NCBI GenBank assembly: GCA_024741835.1
Contig: JAENRP010000052.1
Location: 1-64,000, forward strand
From: Diplocarpon mali
Taxonomy: Eukaryota; Ascomycota; Leotiomycetes; Helotiales; Drepanopezizaceae
Direction: 5' to 3'
DNA: 64,000 bases
The notes beneath the pieces were generated by a model. The model was not told where the DNA came from. It did not search any database and saw only the letters and a list, made by a program, of their open reading frames with translations. The translations under genes and the position numbers were made by a program. Below are positions 1 through 12,718 of this stretch, piece by piece (positions within the stretch are counted from its first letter, which is position 1; each line of letters begins with the position of its first letter).

Positions 1-105
1 TAATAATCAATTTATATAATTTATAAATAATAATTATAAAGTGATCTTTAAGGCTAAAATCAAAGATAGACTTTATATTATTTTAAAGGTAATATTATAG
101 AAATT

Positions 106-575
106 GACTCTTAAGCTAGACCTATAAGTGGATTCCTTTAAAGAAAGTATACTCTTTACCTTAATATAATTAAGTAAGGATAGGGAGAATAGATAGACTC
201 TTAAGCTAAGATTATAAGTGAAATTTATAAAAATGACTCTTAAGCCAGGATTATAAGTAGATTATAAGGTATCTTTAAAGATGACTCTTAAGCTAGGATT
301 ATAAGTGAATTTAATAGAAATAACTTTTAAACTAGGATTATAAGTAAATTTTGCAATTTCGCTAATAATGACTCTTAAGCTAGGATTATAAGTGAAATTC
401 GTAGAAATAACTCTTAGGCTAGGACTGCAAGTAAAATTCGCGAATTCGTTGGAAACGACTCTTAAGCTAAGACTATAAGTGGATTTTGCTATTTTTAAGA
501 AATCGACTCTTAGGCTAGGACTGCGAGTAGATCTTGCGGTTTTATTAAAAATAACTCTTAAGCTAGGCTTGCAAT
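106..575 (+). repeat. Tandem array of a GACTC...AGT motif, 10 units
   Basis: Ten copies of a core close to GACTCTTAAGCTAGGATTAT followed by AAGTG start near 106, 196, 235, 283, 322, 370, 409, 457, 505 and 553. Spacing is 39 or 48 bases (90 for the first gap), always a multiple of three. Copies differ almost only by transitions (AAGCT/AGGCT, ATTATAAGT/ACTGCGAGT), as RIP produces. The same motif recurs at 11016, 13786, 13852 and 13917, and inverted at 12412-12437. It precedes the integrase block of Copia A. Downstream in its own frame is full of stops, so I do not claim it is coding. Confidence 0.8.
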
Positions 576-639
576 TAGAAAACGGTAAAACCTTAAACTG
601 CTATTATTAGTCCTTTTTAACTGCTAATAATAAAGCATC

Positions 640-1684
640 GACTAATAATAGGCTATTAAAGCTATTAAAAGCCGAAAGCCTATTAAGGTACTAGCTAATA
701 TATAAAAGATTCGCATATCTAAGGCTAAAGAAATTAAAAGGCTTATATAAGGTCTTGATCTTAAAATGAAAGATCTAAGTATTAAAGGATCGCTTAATAT
801 ACTGAATTTGCAAGCTAATAAAACTTTAAAATCAAATGCAAATTAAGCTTAATCTATAAAAAGATTCAATACTAATACTAATATCTATTAATACTACTAG
901 ACTATTTATAACTTTAATTAAAGGAAATAATTGGTTTTCTTAAATAGTAGATAACTCTATTTAATAGATATAGACCATTTATGCTAAGACTAAATCTAAG
1001 CTTATAAAAAAGCTGGAAACTTAAAAAGTAATAAAGGAATACTAAACCTAGTTAAAGCTAATAGCTATTAAGTCTAATAATATATTAGAGATTAAGGCAA
1101 AGCTTAATAAATAAGTAAAATAAGGAGTTTGCTATAAACTAATTATAATATATAAAGGTTTTTATTAGAATAGTATTGCTAAGCGAAGCATCTAGCAAGT
1201 AGAGATTGACTATTGCGCTCTATTGCAAGATGCTAACTTACTATTGGAATTCTAGGACCTTATAGTTAAGGTAGACGTATACTTGCGAAATAGAATAGGT
1301 AATGGACTAATAGTTAATAGTACCTAAATATCGCTATATAAGGTATATTTTAGATAGAAACTAAGCCTAGACTATATCTGCGTTTTTAAAAGCATCTGCT
1401 ACTCCTATATTAGCCCGAAGTCCTAGCCCGCGGGTATAAAAAGCAAGAAGCTAATAGATTAAGGTAGAGAATATATATTTATTAGGTATATTAAATAGAT
1501 AATAAAGCAATAGATAGTATATGCGCTAGATCTAGGGTAAGTAATCATATCTTTAGTAGTTGAGTTTAACGAATCTCGAAATAGGAGAGAGCTGTCCTTA
1601 AAGCTTTATATACCTAGAGATTCGCAAGGTATATTACTTAATAGTAATACTATTAAGCTAAACTAATAACCCCTTTCTTATAGC
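640..1684 (+). pseudogene. Copia A: gag-pre-integrase and integrase segment
   Basis: With stops read through, the plus strand resembles a gag-pre-integrase region at about 650-830. The integrase core follows at about 1090-1320, with a QNGVAKRS-like motif corresponding to Copia QNG-AER. The integrase C-terminal region follows at about 1360-1600, with an FIRYIK...QYVY...D-like stretch matching the Copia GY-----Y-V-D pattern. The block stops exactly at the TTAGG target site of element B and continues in the same frame at 8890. It has many in-frame TAA/TAG and is not functional. Confidence 0.75.
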
Positions 1685-1689
1685 TTAGG

Positions 1690-1861
1690 TGTCGTGCTGT
1701 ATTTAGAGGTGGATTCTCAGTGGTGGCAGAAGCTTGTAAAATTCTACTCTAACTATATACCTGAGCTCCTTTTATAAAAGTGCTCTATAGCCACTTCAGG
1801 GGTATATTATATAAGCCAGTCCTTAGAGGCCTTAGTGCCTGAGGCTCCTTATGGCGCAATA
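1690..1861 (-). repeat. LTR of Copia B (3' LTR in element sense)
   Basis: 172 bp, near-identical to 8719-8889 apart from transitions and a few single-base indels. It is preceded by the TTAGG target duplication. Confidence 0.9.
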
Positions 1862-3214
1862 TACCCCTTAGGTAAGAAGCAGCTCCTAGCTAGGCTTAGC
1901 TATAACTAGCGCTAGATCTAGTATATAAGACTCCTTTATTATACTCCCTAGCTTTTAGAATAATGAAAATTACTTAATAAAGCTGTAATAAATGAAAGAG
2001 GGAGCGCGTTTTAGGTACTTCCTCTATAGAATGGAAGCTAAATCAGGTGATAAAGGAAAGTTAACAAATATAGCGCGCTTATAAAAGTACGCGTTTTCCT
2101 TTATAAAGCTTTCCTTTCTTATACTTCTTTAAATAATCACTTTAAAATGGAGAATAGCAATAATAACTCTAAGGAGCGCCCTATTAGGACTACTACTATA
2201 TGCTTCTTAATTATGCTCCCTTACTCCTACTAATAGCCTTATAGCAAAGTTATTATACCCGAATATAACTTAGAGCTTCTTAGCGCAGCAGATAGCAAAA
2301 GGATAATAACGCGCTTAAGATATTTAATATAATAATACCTCTAAGAGGGAGCGCGCCCTCTCCTCTCCTTGCCACCCCTTAGGCCGTAGTTCTTAGAATA
2401 CCGGCGGTCCCCTCTATAGCTCCCTCCTCCTGCCGTAAGCTAGAGCAGGGGCTAATAAGGAATATACTATATAAGGGGTGCGTTTGGAGCTTCCTAGCTA
2501 GGAAGTCGGCTGGTATATGCTTTAATAGTATAGTAAGAGTATGCTACTTTTATTATATAAAGGGAGGCCATGCGTATTAAGAGCTTCCTATTAGCGCCTT
2601 AAAGGCGTAGGAAGATTATATATTCTTATTAGAGGAGAATGATAGTAATACTATAGTATATTCTCAAGCTCCCTTTAGGTAGTTTACTACTAATAAGTAG
2701 TTTAGGGCCTTGCTACTATTAAAAGGAAGGTAAGAGAGGAGCTTCGGAAGGCGCGCCAAAGAGAGATAGAGGAGGTAGTATTATCGGAGGGTATATTAAT
2801 TATAAGCTTTTTTATACTATAGCTAATAGCTTCCTAGAACCAGTGGCTTAGGAGCTCCTACTGCCGATTATAGTACCTCTTGGCCTTGCCGCCTGCCTCG
2901 CAGAGGCTTTTAAGGCTCCTGCCTCTGCGGTAGCTTATAGCGTACCTATGGTTATTCCTAGCATTACTCCCTAAGCGGCTCCTAAGGCTATGCCATTAGA
3001 GGAGTCGGTTGCTTCTTAATAGGGACGCGCCCTTATATTATTTATAAAGCTATTAAAGGTTCTGATTATCTAAGGGAGTTGGTTTTAAGCCTCCTTATAT
3101 ATTAGTATAAGGAAAATTGAACCCTATCTTGCGCTTCCTTCCTACTTGCTATTATAAAGGAGATATAAAAGGATTATAAAGCATTTAAAATGCTAGCTTC
3201 TCGACTAGACCTCT

Positions 3215-4750
3215 TGCGTCTTAGAGGTTCAAAAGCTTAATAAAGCTCTTAAACTTTTGTCGAAGAAGGTTTTTAGTAAGGCTATTAGCGTATATGTCCT
3301 TAGTAGGGAGATAGGCCACTTAAAAGCTCCCTTTTTAATACTCCTATTATAGCCATATATTATATATATCAATGTATTAGAGCTTTATAGAAATCCTTTA
3401 AGAGTCTTTTATAATAAGCCGTATTATCTATTGATTATCGCAAAATATAGACTATAGAGCTTCTACCTTAAGCTGTATTTCCTTAAAGAACCTTCTTAAA
3501 GCTATTATCTCCTTTGCTATATGCGCTACTCTTAGGAGCTTAGCCTTTATAGTAGAAGTAGTAACTATCGGTTGCTTCGAGGCCTTTTAAACGATTGCTC
3601 CTTTAAATAGGAATATAATAAAACTGTAAAAGGAGCGCCTTATTTCTGGATTATCTGCGAAGGAAGCATTTAATAATACTACTAGGTTATTTGATCTGCT
3701 AAATCGACTATAAGTGATTCTTAAGAAGCGTATATTAAAAAGGTAGCAAATTATTTAATTAATAGCTTTAAGGTATTCGGAGCTTGGGTTTATATAAAAG
3801 TGAGATAGCTAGGCAATTGCAAAAGCTATATCTAGGCGTAGTATAATAGCTATATATAAGGCAGAGCCTACTTTTTCCTAGAACTCCTTAATTCTTAAGT
3901 AGGGAGCTGTTTTATAGTTCTTTTTAAATTTAAAGTAAGGGAGTAGCGTACTAAGGAAACGCCCTATATTAAGGCTAAACCTCTTTGCTATCTTCTTAAT
4001 ATAAGCGTTATAGAGTAGAATAATCGTACCCTGCTTCCTATCTTAAGAGACTCTTACCCTTAAGAACTACTTAATATCTCCTATAGCTATTAATTTGTAT
4101 GCTTTGCGCAGTCCTTCTATAGTCTTCTAAGCTTCTTCTATATATAAGGAGTAGTATATTACTTATATATTGTTAATATAGAAGGTTATAAATATAGTCC
4201 TATCCTTATTAATGAATATATAAGGCTCCTTACTAAGAGGGGTAAGCTTTAGAGACTTTAGAGTACTAGTAAAATCCCTGTACTAGAGCGCTAAGGAGTC
4301 TCGAAGGCTATATAAGGCGCGATCGAACTCTATTACCTTATCTTTCTACTTTTAACCATCTGGTAAGAAGCAAACAACTAGCGCGCTCTAAGGGTCTCTT
4401 TTAGCATTTATAAAGGCGTTGATAATATCGAACTATTAAAGCTTTATATCGAATTTAGCGGCTATTGCTATTATAACTTTAAAAGATCTTAATGCAAGCG
4501 TTATAGCATAGGTAGAGAAAATAGAAGCTTCCTCCTAAAGATCTCCCTTTACTATAATTCTTAACCTAAAGCGGCTAATCTCCCTAGAGGAGCTTAGCTT
4601 ATAGGTAAAGACCCACTTTAGTAGTATAGGCCTTGTTATAACCTCGCTTCTATCGATCACTCTAACAATTTCGCACTTTTAAATTCCTAATCTTAGTTCT
4701 GGCTCCCTCTTTAAATTGCTCTTTAAAAGGGTGATTTGCAAGCTCTTTTC
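3215..4750 (-). pseudogene. Copia B: reverse transcriptase and RNase H
   Basis: On the minus strand, with stops bridged, the reverse transcriptase active-site region reads FYINNI at about 4180 (from Y-V-D-D). It is followed by a FLRVRV-like stretch matching the Copia FLG--I motif. RNase H follows at about 3.7 kb, with NASFADNPEIRRS matching the DADWA-d--tRrS block and a KASKQ...TSTIKAK stretch matching SKKQ--V--SS-EAE. Near 3.27 kb is the LPTKDIYANSLTK ending typical of Copia pol. Stops replace Trp and Gln. Nonfunctional. Confidence 0.8.
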
Positions 4751-5999
4751 AATAAGTTGGCACTTTAGGAAGCTTATCTTAAGGTGGGATTAGAAGGGTA
4801 GAGTTTCCTTTAGAGCTTCCAGATTAAGTCGCCGCAGTTATAATATAGTATACTGCTTTATACTCTTCTCTATCAGTTCTCGCAGGCTCCTAACTTAGCT
4901 AGAAAGTCGATATAAAGCTATTTACCTACTTTAACTAATGTGTTTTAAGTTCTTTAAGGGCTAATAGGAGATCCTTAATATATATTGCATATATGGCATT
5001 TCTACTCCTTCTTCTCCTTTTCGACCTATAGAGTAGTATAGGTATTATTTCCTACTCCTTATTAGGCTTCTTGCGTTTTCAAAAGGCCTTTATATTAAGT
5101 ACTTTAGGCTGAGCTTCTATTAGTTTTAAAGAGCTCCCTCTTTTAATATTACCCTTAAGAGCTTCTATATCCTGGTATAGCTTTCGATTGATCGGTGCTT
5201 TTAGTAAGAGCTAGCGTGCTTCTTTACTAGTTGCTTATAGTAGAGCTTTTAGTAATTAAAGGGCCTGCTCTTGCCCTTGCGATTACTTAGTCCATATAGC
5301 AATTAGAGGCCTGGTATTGCGCTCCCTAGCGGAACTAGTATTTATAATATTGCTTTCGACGCTCCTTCCAATTAGTAATAGTTGTCTTAGAGCGTCTAAC
5401 CCTTTGCTATTAGGCAGCTGCTCTTAAGTAGCTAAGGTAGAAATGCTATAAGTAGCCTTATAAGGGACAATAGCCTTTAATAGATCTAAGCTTAGAGCTT
5501 CTATTAATAAAAGATTAATAGGCTTACTTCCTACCAGGTTATCTATAGGTTACTTATCTAAAGCTCCCTTTACGTTCTCGACGATTAACTTAGCATCTTA
5601 AGCTTTCTCCTCCTCCTCTTTAATCATTTGCATAATCTCTTTAATAATTGAAAGCAGGTGGCCAGCTACCTTTTCGTACTCCTTAAAGTAGAATTTGGAC
5701 TTATCAAACTCGACGTTTTAAGAGATTATAACCTTTCAAAGCTTAGGCACCTAAATCCTATATATATTAGTAGCACAGTAACTAACTAAATATCTAATAT
5801 ATCCTTATAGTATAGTTTTAAAAGCTCTCTTATTCTTTAGAGCTTCCCTTTCCTTCGCTAATAGGTACGTGCGCGCTTTATATACTTTTATATCTCCCTA
5901 TTTTAGTTTTAAATCAGTAGTAAGCTTTATAGTAATTTGCGGATTATACTACCTAAAGTATTATCTAAACTAAAGCTAAAGCACCTTATTTAGACTCTT

Positions 6000-7270
6000 C
6001 TATCCCTTGCGCTTTAATAGGCCGATATTATAAAGGTATATTACAGCTAATACGGCTTTAGGCCATAGGTACTCTAAGAGGTTAGTAAAGATTAGCATAG
6101 TAAGTGCCTTTTTAATAATCTTTACTCCCGCTCTCTCGGAAGCTCTATTTAATTCATAAGTATAGGATGGAGTAACTTCTACCTCTATGCCTTTAGCTTT
6201 GCACCACTCTTTATATTTCGATACTCTTTATAAAGGAAATACCAAGGTATTATTATTACTCCTTAAAATATATAAGGAGAGGTAGTAATAGCACTTTACC
6301 TATACTTCAAAAGATTGAAGAGCTTTTAGAACTAGCGTTAGGGACTTATAAAGTAAAGTATATCTAAATAACTTCCTATTAAATTCATCCTTAATTAGGA
6401 GAAGCTAGCTTTCTAAGGAGAGGCTTAACGTACTATAGTCAAATAGGTCCTAGGAGCACTTAAAGAACGGTCTTAGAGCCTTAAAATCTGACTCTCTTTT
6501 AAAAGGCTTTTACTTAGCTTTTGCTTAAGCGCAAGCTTTATAATTGATTTATAGCTTCCCTTTAATCTTTACCCCTTTTGCATTTAATATAAGCTTCTTA
6601 AGTGCCTTAGCTCTTAGATAGCCTGATTAAAGGTATTAAATATCTGCCGAATCGTTCTTAGCTCTTAGGAATACGCTGCTCCTTAGGGGTTTATATTAGC
6701 TTCGCAGACGCCGTTGTAAAGTAAGGAAAGCTAGGCAGGTTGGTTGAGTATAGTATAGTAAGTTAAGAGCGTTATAAAAGTTAATAGGCTTATATTTAAA
6801 TACTATAACGTTCGACCTACGCTTTAGCTACTTTACAACTATATTATTATCTGCTATATCCCTTTAAAGTATTACGTCTAAGCCTATATACTATACCTTA
6901 GCTTTCTTTAAAAGAGGCTTTAAGATAATATTAATATTAAACCTATCTATAAGTGCTATATTCCTAAGCTTTAAGTCTCCTTTATTAGTAAGAACCCCTT
7001 TTATCAGACGTATACCCCTCCTCCTTATTAGTAGACTCGAGCTCTTTACTTTTATATAGTCCTAAGGATATGCGATTTTTAATAATTTAAGAATTAAAAG
7101 CTCCTTTTGATTAATAAGGTGCGTCGTAACGCAGTTATTAAGTAAGGTTATATTCGAGAGAGCGTAGGGAGCTCTAAGGGTAGAGTATATTCCTAGGGTA
7201 AAGTCTTCGAAGAGAGTTAGATTTAAGAGGGCGGCGATGATTTTAGATTTGCCGCTTCCTAAAGCTTTAG
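6000..7270 (-). pseudogene. Copia B: protease/gag-pre-integrase region and integrase
   Basis: The minus strand near 6.0-6.2 kb reads TPSYTYELNRASERAGVKII, which matches the Copia integrase block TP--P-QNG-AERKN. It is followed by a LPEYLWPKAV-like stretch matching the LP---W-EAV block. Upstream in element sense (about 6.5-7.27 kb) lies a long, mostly open gag-pre-integrase/protease-like stretch. Gag itself (about 7.3-8.65 kb) I could not align motif by motif. RIP-type stops throughout. Confidence 0.72.
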
Positions 7271-8718
7271 TAGATATTCTTTCTTTAAATTAATCTATAG
7301 GAGCTTATTTAATATAGGAGAGCTTAGCTTAAAGCTCTCTCTATTCTAAGGAAGTAAGGTTTTTATATATTCTTTTAACCTTATTATAGCTAAGGAGGTT
7401 TTGAAGCGTACCTTCCTTAGCGCTAGTTAAGGCGTATTTCAGCCTATTATACTCCTTTAAGTTCTAGAAGTGATTTTTAACTTAAGGGCAAGGGCACTTT
7501 TTAACGCTCCCCTTAAGAGTCTTCTTTACCTTGCCTTTACTTAGTACTCTTAGATTAGTATAATCGCCTACTCCTTTAAGCAAGGCGTATACTCTAAGGG
7601 TTACCTTTAATAAGGAGCTTGCGAGGCTTTACTTTATTAAGCTTAAGAACTAATTAACGTAATGGACTATATCTTTTCTATACTTTAGACCTAGCTTATT
7701 ATCTCTAATAAGCTTTGCCTAGGTCTGCTAGGATTAAGTAAGAGCCTAGTAGTAAACCGACTATAGAAACTTCATAATTGCAAAGGAGCCTTAAACCTCT
7801 GGGATTCTATAAGTTCGAGCTTCTTAGTAGATCTCCCTAAAGCTAATAAGCCAGGTCTTCAGGTCTACTTTGCTGCTCCTAGCTTTAAAGAGCTTAGTAT
7901 TATAGTCTTCCTAAATTGACTCTATTATGCTAACCTCAAAGGGGGCTAGTTCCTTACGCAGGTGCTTTACAATCTATTGAATTAATAGTTTCCCTGCTTC
8001 CTTACAATTATATTATACTACTTAAAGCAACGTAGGGTATACTGTCTTAGTAATCTAATAGTATAATTAAGTGTAAGAGCTCCTGTTCCTTTTCCATATT
8101 TCTATTAAGAGATTATATTGCATTACTGCCATTTTGTACTCTAGCTCTATATCTTTAGCTATTATCTTCGCAAGTAGTAGTAGAGCTGGCATTTATTAAT
8201 TAGTAGCTTCTTACTATTGGTATAACTCGTAGTAGCTTTGCAATACTCTTTGGTCCTGTCCTTTTACAATTTTTTCAAGCTGCAGCGGTTCTATTTCTAG
8301 ATCTAGCAGATATAGAGCTTTGTTCTTATAGAGCGGAGCTTAGTTTCCTATCTTTATAGTATATAGTTTAGGATTATTAATCTGTCTTAGCTTCTTTATA
8401 TGCTTCTGAAGGCGTAGAAATTCAGCCTAAAACTCTAGCTTAGCGTACCAAATGCACTATGACTTCTTATCCTAGAGTATAACTCTATTAGAGCTAAGCT
8501 CTTGAGCTTCTTTTTACTAGTATTCGCTTATATTGACTGGGATAGTAGGGAGTATGGTATTAGTTGGCTAGGAGCGTTGGAATATCGAGTTAGGTTATAT
8601 AATATGTATAGGAGAGGGAGAATAGATGAAAAATAGTAGTGAAACCTTTTTAAGAAGTCTTTAAATACAATAGATTTTTAATCGTTTGCTCTTAAGAGTT
8701 GCGAATAGTACTGATAAC

Positions 8719-8889
8719 TATTATGCTATATTAGAGGTAGATTTTCAATAGTGGTAGAAGCTTGTAAAATTCTACTCTAACTATATACCTAAGCTCCCTT
8801 TATAGAAGTGCTCCGTGGCCACTTCAGGGGTACATTACATAAGCCAGTCCTCAGAGGCCTCAGTGCCTGAGGCTCCTTATGGCGCAACA
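8719..8889 (-). repeat. LTR of Copia B (5' LTR in element sense)
   Basis: 171 bp direct repeat of 1690-1861. It is followed at 8890-8894 by TTAGG. Its outer end keeps the unmutated CA/TG terminus. Confidence 0.9.
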
Positions 8890-10075
8890 TTAGGCATATT
8901 AAGCGCACCTGCTAATCGACGACCTAATAGTCGCTTAAAGGCCGAATAGACTATTCCTATTATTCGCAAACTGCCTAAAGTATAGAATAACTTTGATATT
9001 ATTATCCCTTTAGTTAAAGCACTTATAGTAAAGGATATTCTTAAAATAGGTATAAGTAATAATAAGCCTTTACTATTAGAAAGCGGTTCCTTAAATAATA
9101 AGCCTACAGAACTTACAGCCGAACCTACGTCTTTAAAGAGGAATAGAGACTTAGAACTAAAAGATACCTTAGATAAACGAGAGTCTAAGCGTATTTAGGC
9201 CATAATAGCATATAGGATCTATAAGCTCGAACTTCAATAGAGCTTTAATAAAGATAATGCGTTCCTAACCGCTAGAAGGATAATGAAAATCTCTATTCCA
9301 AAGATATATAATAAAGCTATTAACAACCTAAAGAATAGAGTAGTATAAAATAAAGCAATTTAAGAGGAGATAAGCTCTTTTATTATAAATAGTATATAGA
9401 TAGAGGAACTAATACTAAAGGACGTAAACCTAGTATTAATAAAGTGGGTCTTTATAATTAAGATATATGCAGATAGGACCTTAGAATATTATAAGGTAAG
9501 GCTTATAGCTAAAGGCTTCTTCTAATAGTATAGAGAAGACTACTTCGATATATTTGCGCCGACAGTTCGCATAGATACCCTTTATATATTTATAGCGATA
9601 GTAGCCGCTAAGGACCTTGAATGCAAATAGTATAATATTAAAAATGCATTTACTAAAGCGACTATAAAGGAATGGATTTTTCTCTCCTAACCTAATAGTA
9701 TTCTTATACGCGCTAGCCACTCTTTCTATATACTCTATAGTATCTATAGGCTTAAACAATCAGCCTATAATTAAAACCTCTTATATAGCTCTGCTTTAAT
9801 AGAAATGGGATTTGTTTAAAGCCTAGCTGACCCTTATCTGTTTACCTATACTAAGCGTAGAATTAAGTTGCTATTATATATTAATAATATTACTACAGCT
9901 GCAAAAACAACTACTTAATTGGATTAGTTCTTTATAATAATTTGGAAACGTTTTAATACCAAGGATCTAAGGGGAATTTATAAGATCCTCGGCATCTGCG
10001 TCATAAGGAACCGCTTTACTTAAGAACTCTAGTTGGACTAAGAGTAGTATATTAAAAAGATCCTAAACCGAATAG
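8890..10075 (+). pseudogene. Copia A: linker and reverse transcriptase segment
   Basis: The plus strand continues the frame of 640-1684. At about 9440-9620 it reads KWVFIIK...EYYKVRLIAKGF, then DYFDIFAPTVRIDTL, then KNAFTKA. These are the standard Ty1/copia reverse transcriptase blocks (KWVFK-K, YKARLVAKGF-Q, D---TFAPV-----R, DV--AFL). At about 9870 LLYINNI stands for the YVDDI catalytic box, its aspartates lost by mutation. The block ends ...KKILNR at the ATAG insertion site of element C. The short frame at 9481-9759 on the other strand is a shadow. Confidence 0.88.
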
Positions 10076-10322
10076 TATAGAGACCTGGAAGTGGAGGATC
10101 TTGTAACATAGGTCATATGGTCAGATGAGGACTAAGAAAGGGGTATATATAGGACTACTATTATACTTAGAGATAGCACGCAATGCTAACCACCTATTCT
10201 ACCCTTAACTAGTGAATTGTCCTAGTTCTTATCTTTAGAGAGCCTGCTTATAGTACTTCCTCCCTCTTTATCTTTAGTCTTTATATAGGCCTATTCTTAT
10301 ATTATTCCTACTCCTTCTTATA
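10076..10322 (+). repeat. Left LTR of element C
   Basis: 247 bp, starting TATAGAGACC and ending CTTCTTATA (presumed TG...CA before RIP). It is preceded by the ATAG duplication. Confidence 0.85.
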
Positions 10323-11129
10323 TTAGTGACCTACGTAGGGACGATTCCTTTAAGATTTTGTCTTTATACAACTTCTCCTTTTAATTCTTTTAATTCGCAG
10401 ATAAGAGATCAACCCTTTGAAAACCTCTTTTAAATCTATAATCATTTAGTTATTTGTAACTATCGGTTATTATTCCTCTATTATCGACCTTGCAATCACT
10501 TAGTTATTTAGAACTATCGATTGCCACTCTTTACTATTAATAACCTTAGATTTTCCCTTTTCGGCTCTGCTTTAAAAACCCCTATTTTCCTCCTTAACTC
10601 TAAGGTTTTCGGAATTTTCGGCTTCTTAGTATAAAAAGTTTGGCAAACCCTATAATAGCAGTCTTAAATAGCAGTAGTTTTAAGTACTTAAGTAATACTA
10701 AGCGCAAACTCTAACTGGAAGTATCTCTTTAGAATCTTTAGAAATCCGAATCTAATAATTCAGCCGCCTTAGCTTAATAGAACTTTGAAAACTGCCCTAG
10801 AATCGTCTCTAAAGACCCCTTTATTTTAAGGATTAATAGGAATTATCCTAGAAGCTAAGATAAATCTTTCTTAGAAACTTTATCTTAGAAATTAGTCTTT
10901 AACTTAATAAACCTTTACTTACTACTAATGATTGTAGTACCCTTATTTGCTACTTTGCACCTATTAAAGAAGTCTTAGCAAAGTATAAATAAACTTTCTA
11001 CAGAAACCGGATTTTCACTCTTAAGCTAGGCTTACGAGTAGGAATATAAAAATACGATTTTACATAACTTAAGTTCTTTATCTTCCCCTTTAATAACTGC
11101 ACCTGCTTTTTTAATATTAATATTTAAAA

Positions 11130-12390
11130 ACATTAATTTTAAATCTCTTACTAACCCTTTGCTTAAATCTTTTCAAGCTTGCCTTAGTTACTTTAAGATT
11201 GACTTAGATTTTGAAAACTCTTTAGAATACCTTAGGCCTTATATTCGACCTAGCTCTCTCCCTCCTACTAAAATAAATAAAGTAATAATAGCCGCCTTTA
11301 AAGCTATTACTAATTATTTTCCTCTCTTTAGTTCTTTTAGCGCTTTTTATTTTACTAAAGCTAATATTACTAATTTCTTTAAATAATATAAGGAGACTTA
11401 TTATAATTTTAGCATTAGATATAATGAGATAATTAATCAACTTCCCTACTACTACAATTAAACTAGTAAAGATATTATCAAATCTTTACTTAAGTGGAAG
11501 CTTTGCAAGTCTTAAGAACTACTTATTAAGGCTTTTAAAGCTGAATTTTAGGAATTTAATAGATAGTAGATTCGTAATACTCTAGTCTTTCTAAAGGAGT
11601 TTGTTCTTATTACTTATACTCTTAAGGAACTTAAAAACTACTATCGGACCTTTACTTAAGTGTCGAATACTTTAATTAATTAAAAGATTTTTAGTAAAGT
11701 TGAAAGAGGACGCCTATTCTTACTTAGATTGCCTATTAGCCTTTAAAATAAGATTATTAAGCATTTTAGAATTAATAAGTATAATCTTATAATATACGCT
11801 TAATTCGAAGACTTCTCGACCTTCGCCTTAAAAGCAGACCTTAGTAAAAGGACTATTAAGATAATAGAAAAGGAGAAAGAGCCTACTTCCTCCTTTACTA
11901 AAGATCTTAAAAGCCTAGTATAAGAACATTTAAAGGCTCTAGAGATTATTAAAGAGGCAAAGAGAAATCTAATAGTAATTCCCTTTACTTGTAGTCTTAG
12001 CCTAAGAGTGAAATCTGCCTTAAAAATCAAGGAACTTAAAGCCTAGTTTTCTAAACTCTACATTTAATATTTAGAAACCTTAATCGAAGGCCTTCTTTAG
12101 GAAACTTATCGCGCCCTTTAGTTTGGTAATCGATAGGCTTTAGAAGGTAAAAACTAGTACGCGAACTTTAAATACCTAAATCTAGCTTCCTTTAGGTTAA
12201 ATAAGTAAGTTGCCACTTTAGAAAGGCTTAATAAACAGCTATATTAAAGAAATTCCTAAATTATCAATCGAATTCTATATAAAGCCTGGATTTTCTTTAG
12301 CGAGAACGCCTTTTAAATTGGTTAAGGCATATATACTTAAGATTCTTTGAAATTGTCTTCGAATTTTCTTTAAAATTGCGATTTAATAGC
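11130..12390 (+). pseudogene. Element C gag-like protein, RIP-mutated
   Basis: One plus-strand frame reads about 400 codons of Lys/Glu/Leu-rich, protein-like sequence broken by TAA/TAG. The longest open piece is 11159-11386. It includes KIFSKVERGRLFLLRLPISL, which resembles the short helix and 'GLP' segment of retrotransposon gag proteins, then a charged coil (about 11820-12040). I see no CCHC zinc knuckle and no protease. Assignment to gag rests on position behind the LTR, composition and that segment; I do not recognise the exact family. Confidence 0.5.
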
Positions 12391-12718
12391 TTTGATAACT
12401 TCAAGCTTTTGACTCGCGGTCCTGGACTAAGAGTCGCATTACTAAAGGAGGAAAAGGAGTTTTATTATTTTTATTCATTTATTACCGCACCTTCCCCCTT
12501 CCCCTTCCCCTTCTCCCTTTATATATTTCTTTGAAATCCACTCGCAGGCCTAACCTGCNAAAAAACCCTCTCTCCTCTCCCTACCTTTATAACTTTAGGT
12601 ACTAACCTTACTTACACTTATTGTTTTTACAAATAGGGATTAGTATTCTCAACTTGCAAGAGTCTTATATTCTTTACTAATAGTAGTAGGGGCTACTACT
12701 TAAGTTAGTTAAGGTATA

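Larger units (their letters stand above)
1690..8889 (-). mobile_element. Copia element B: complete but RIP-mutated Ty1/copia retrotransposon with LTRs and target duplication
   Basis: Direct LTRs at 1690-1861 and 8719-8889 enclose about 6.86 kb. The 5-bp duplication TTAGG flanks the element (1685-1689 and 8890-8894). The coding sense is minus: gag/protease and integrase lie toward 6.0-8.6 kb, reverse transcriptase at about 3.75-4.75 kb and RNase H at about 3.2-3.75 kb, the normal Copia order. In the minus sense the LTR begins TGTTGCGCCATAAGGAGCC, and the base after it starts GTTATCAG, which could be the primer site. About 1.35 kb between the end of pol and the 3' LTR has no recognised content. 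The element sits inside Copia A. Confidence 0.92.

Noticed and set aside
9481..9759. Open frame on the minus strand in the Copia nest
   Set aside because: Antisense shadow of the Copia A reverse transcriptase, which reads on the plus strand with standard motifs.
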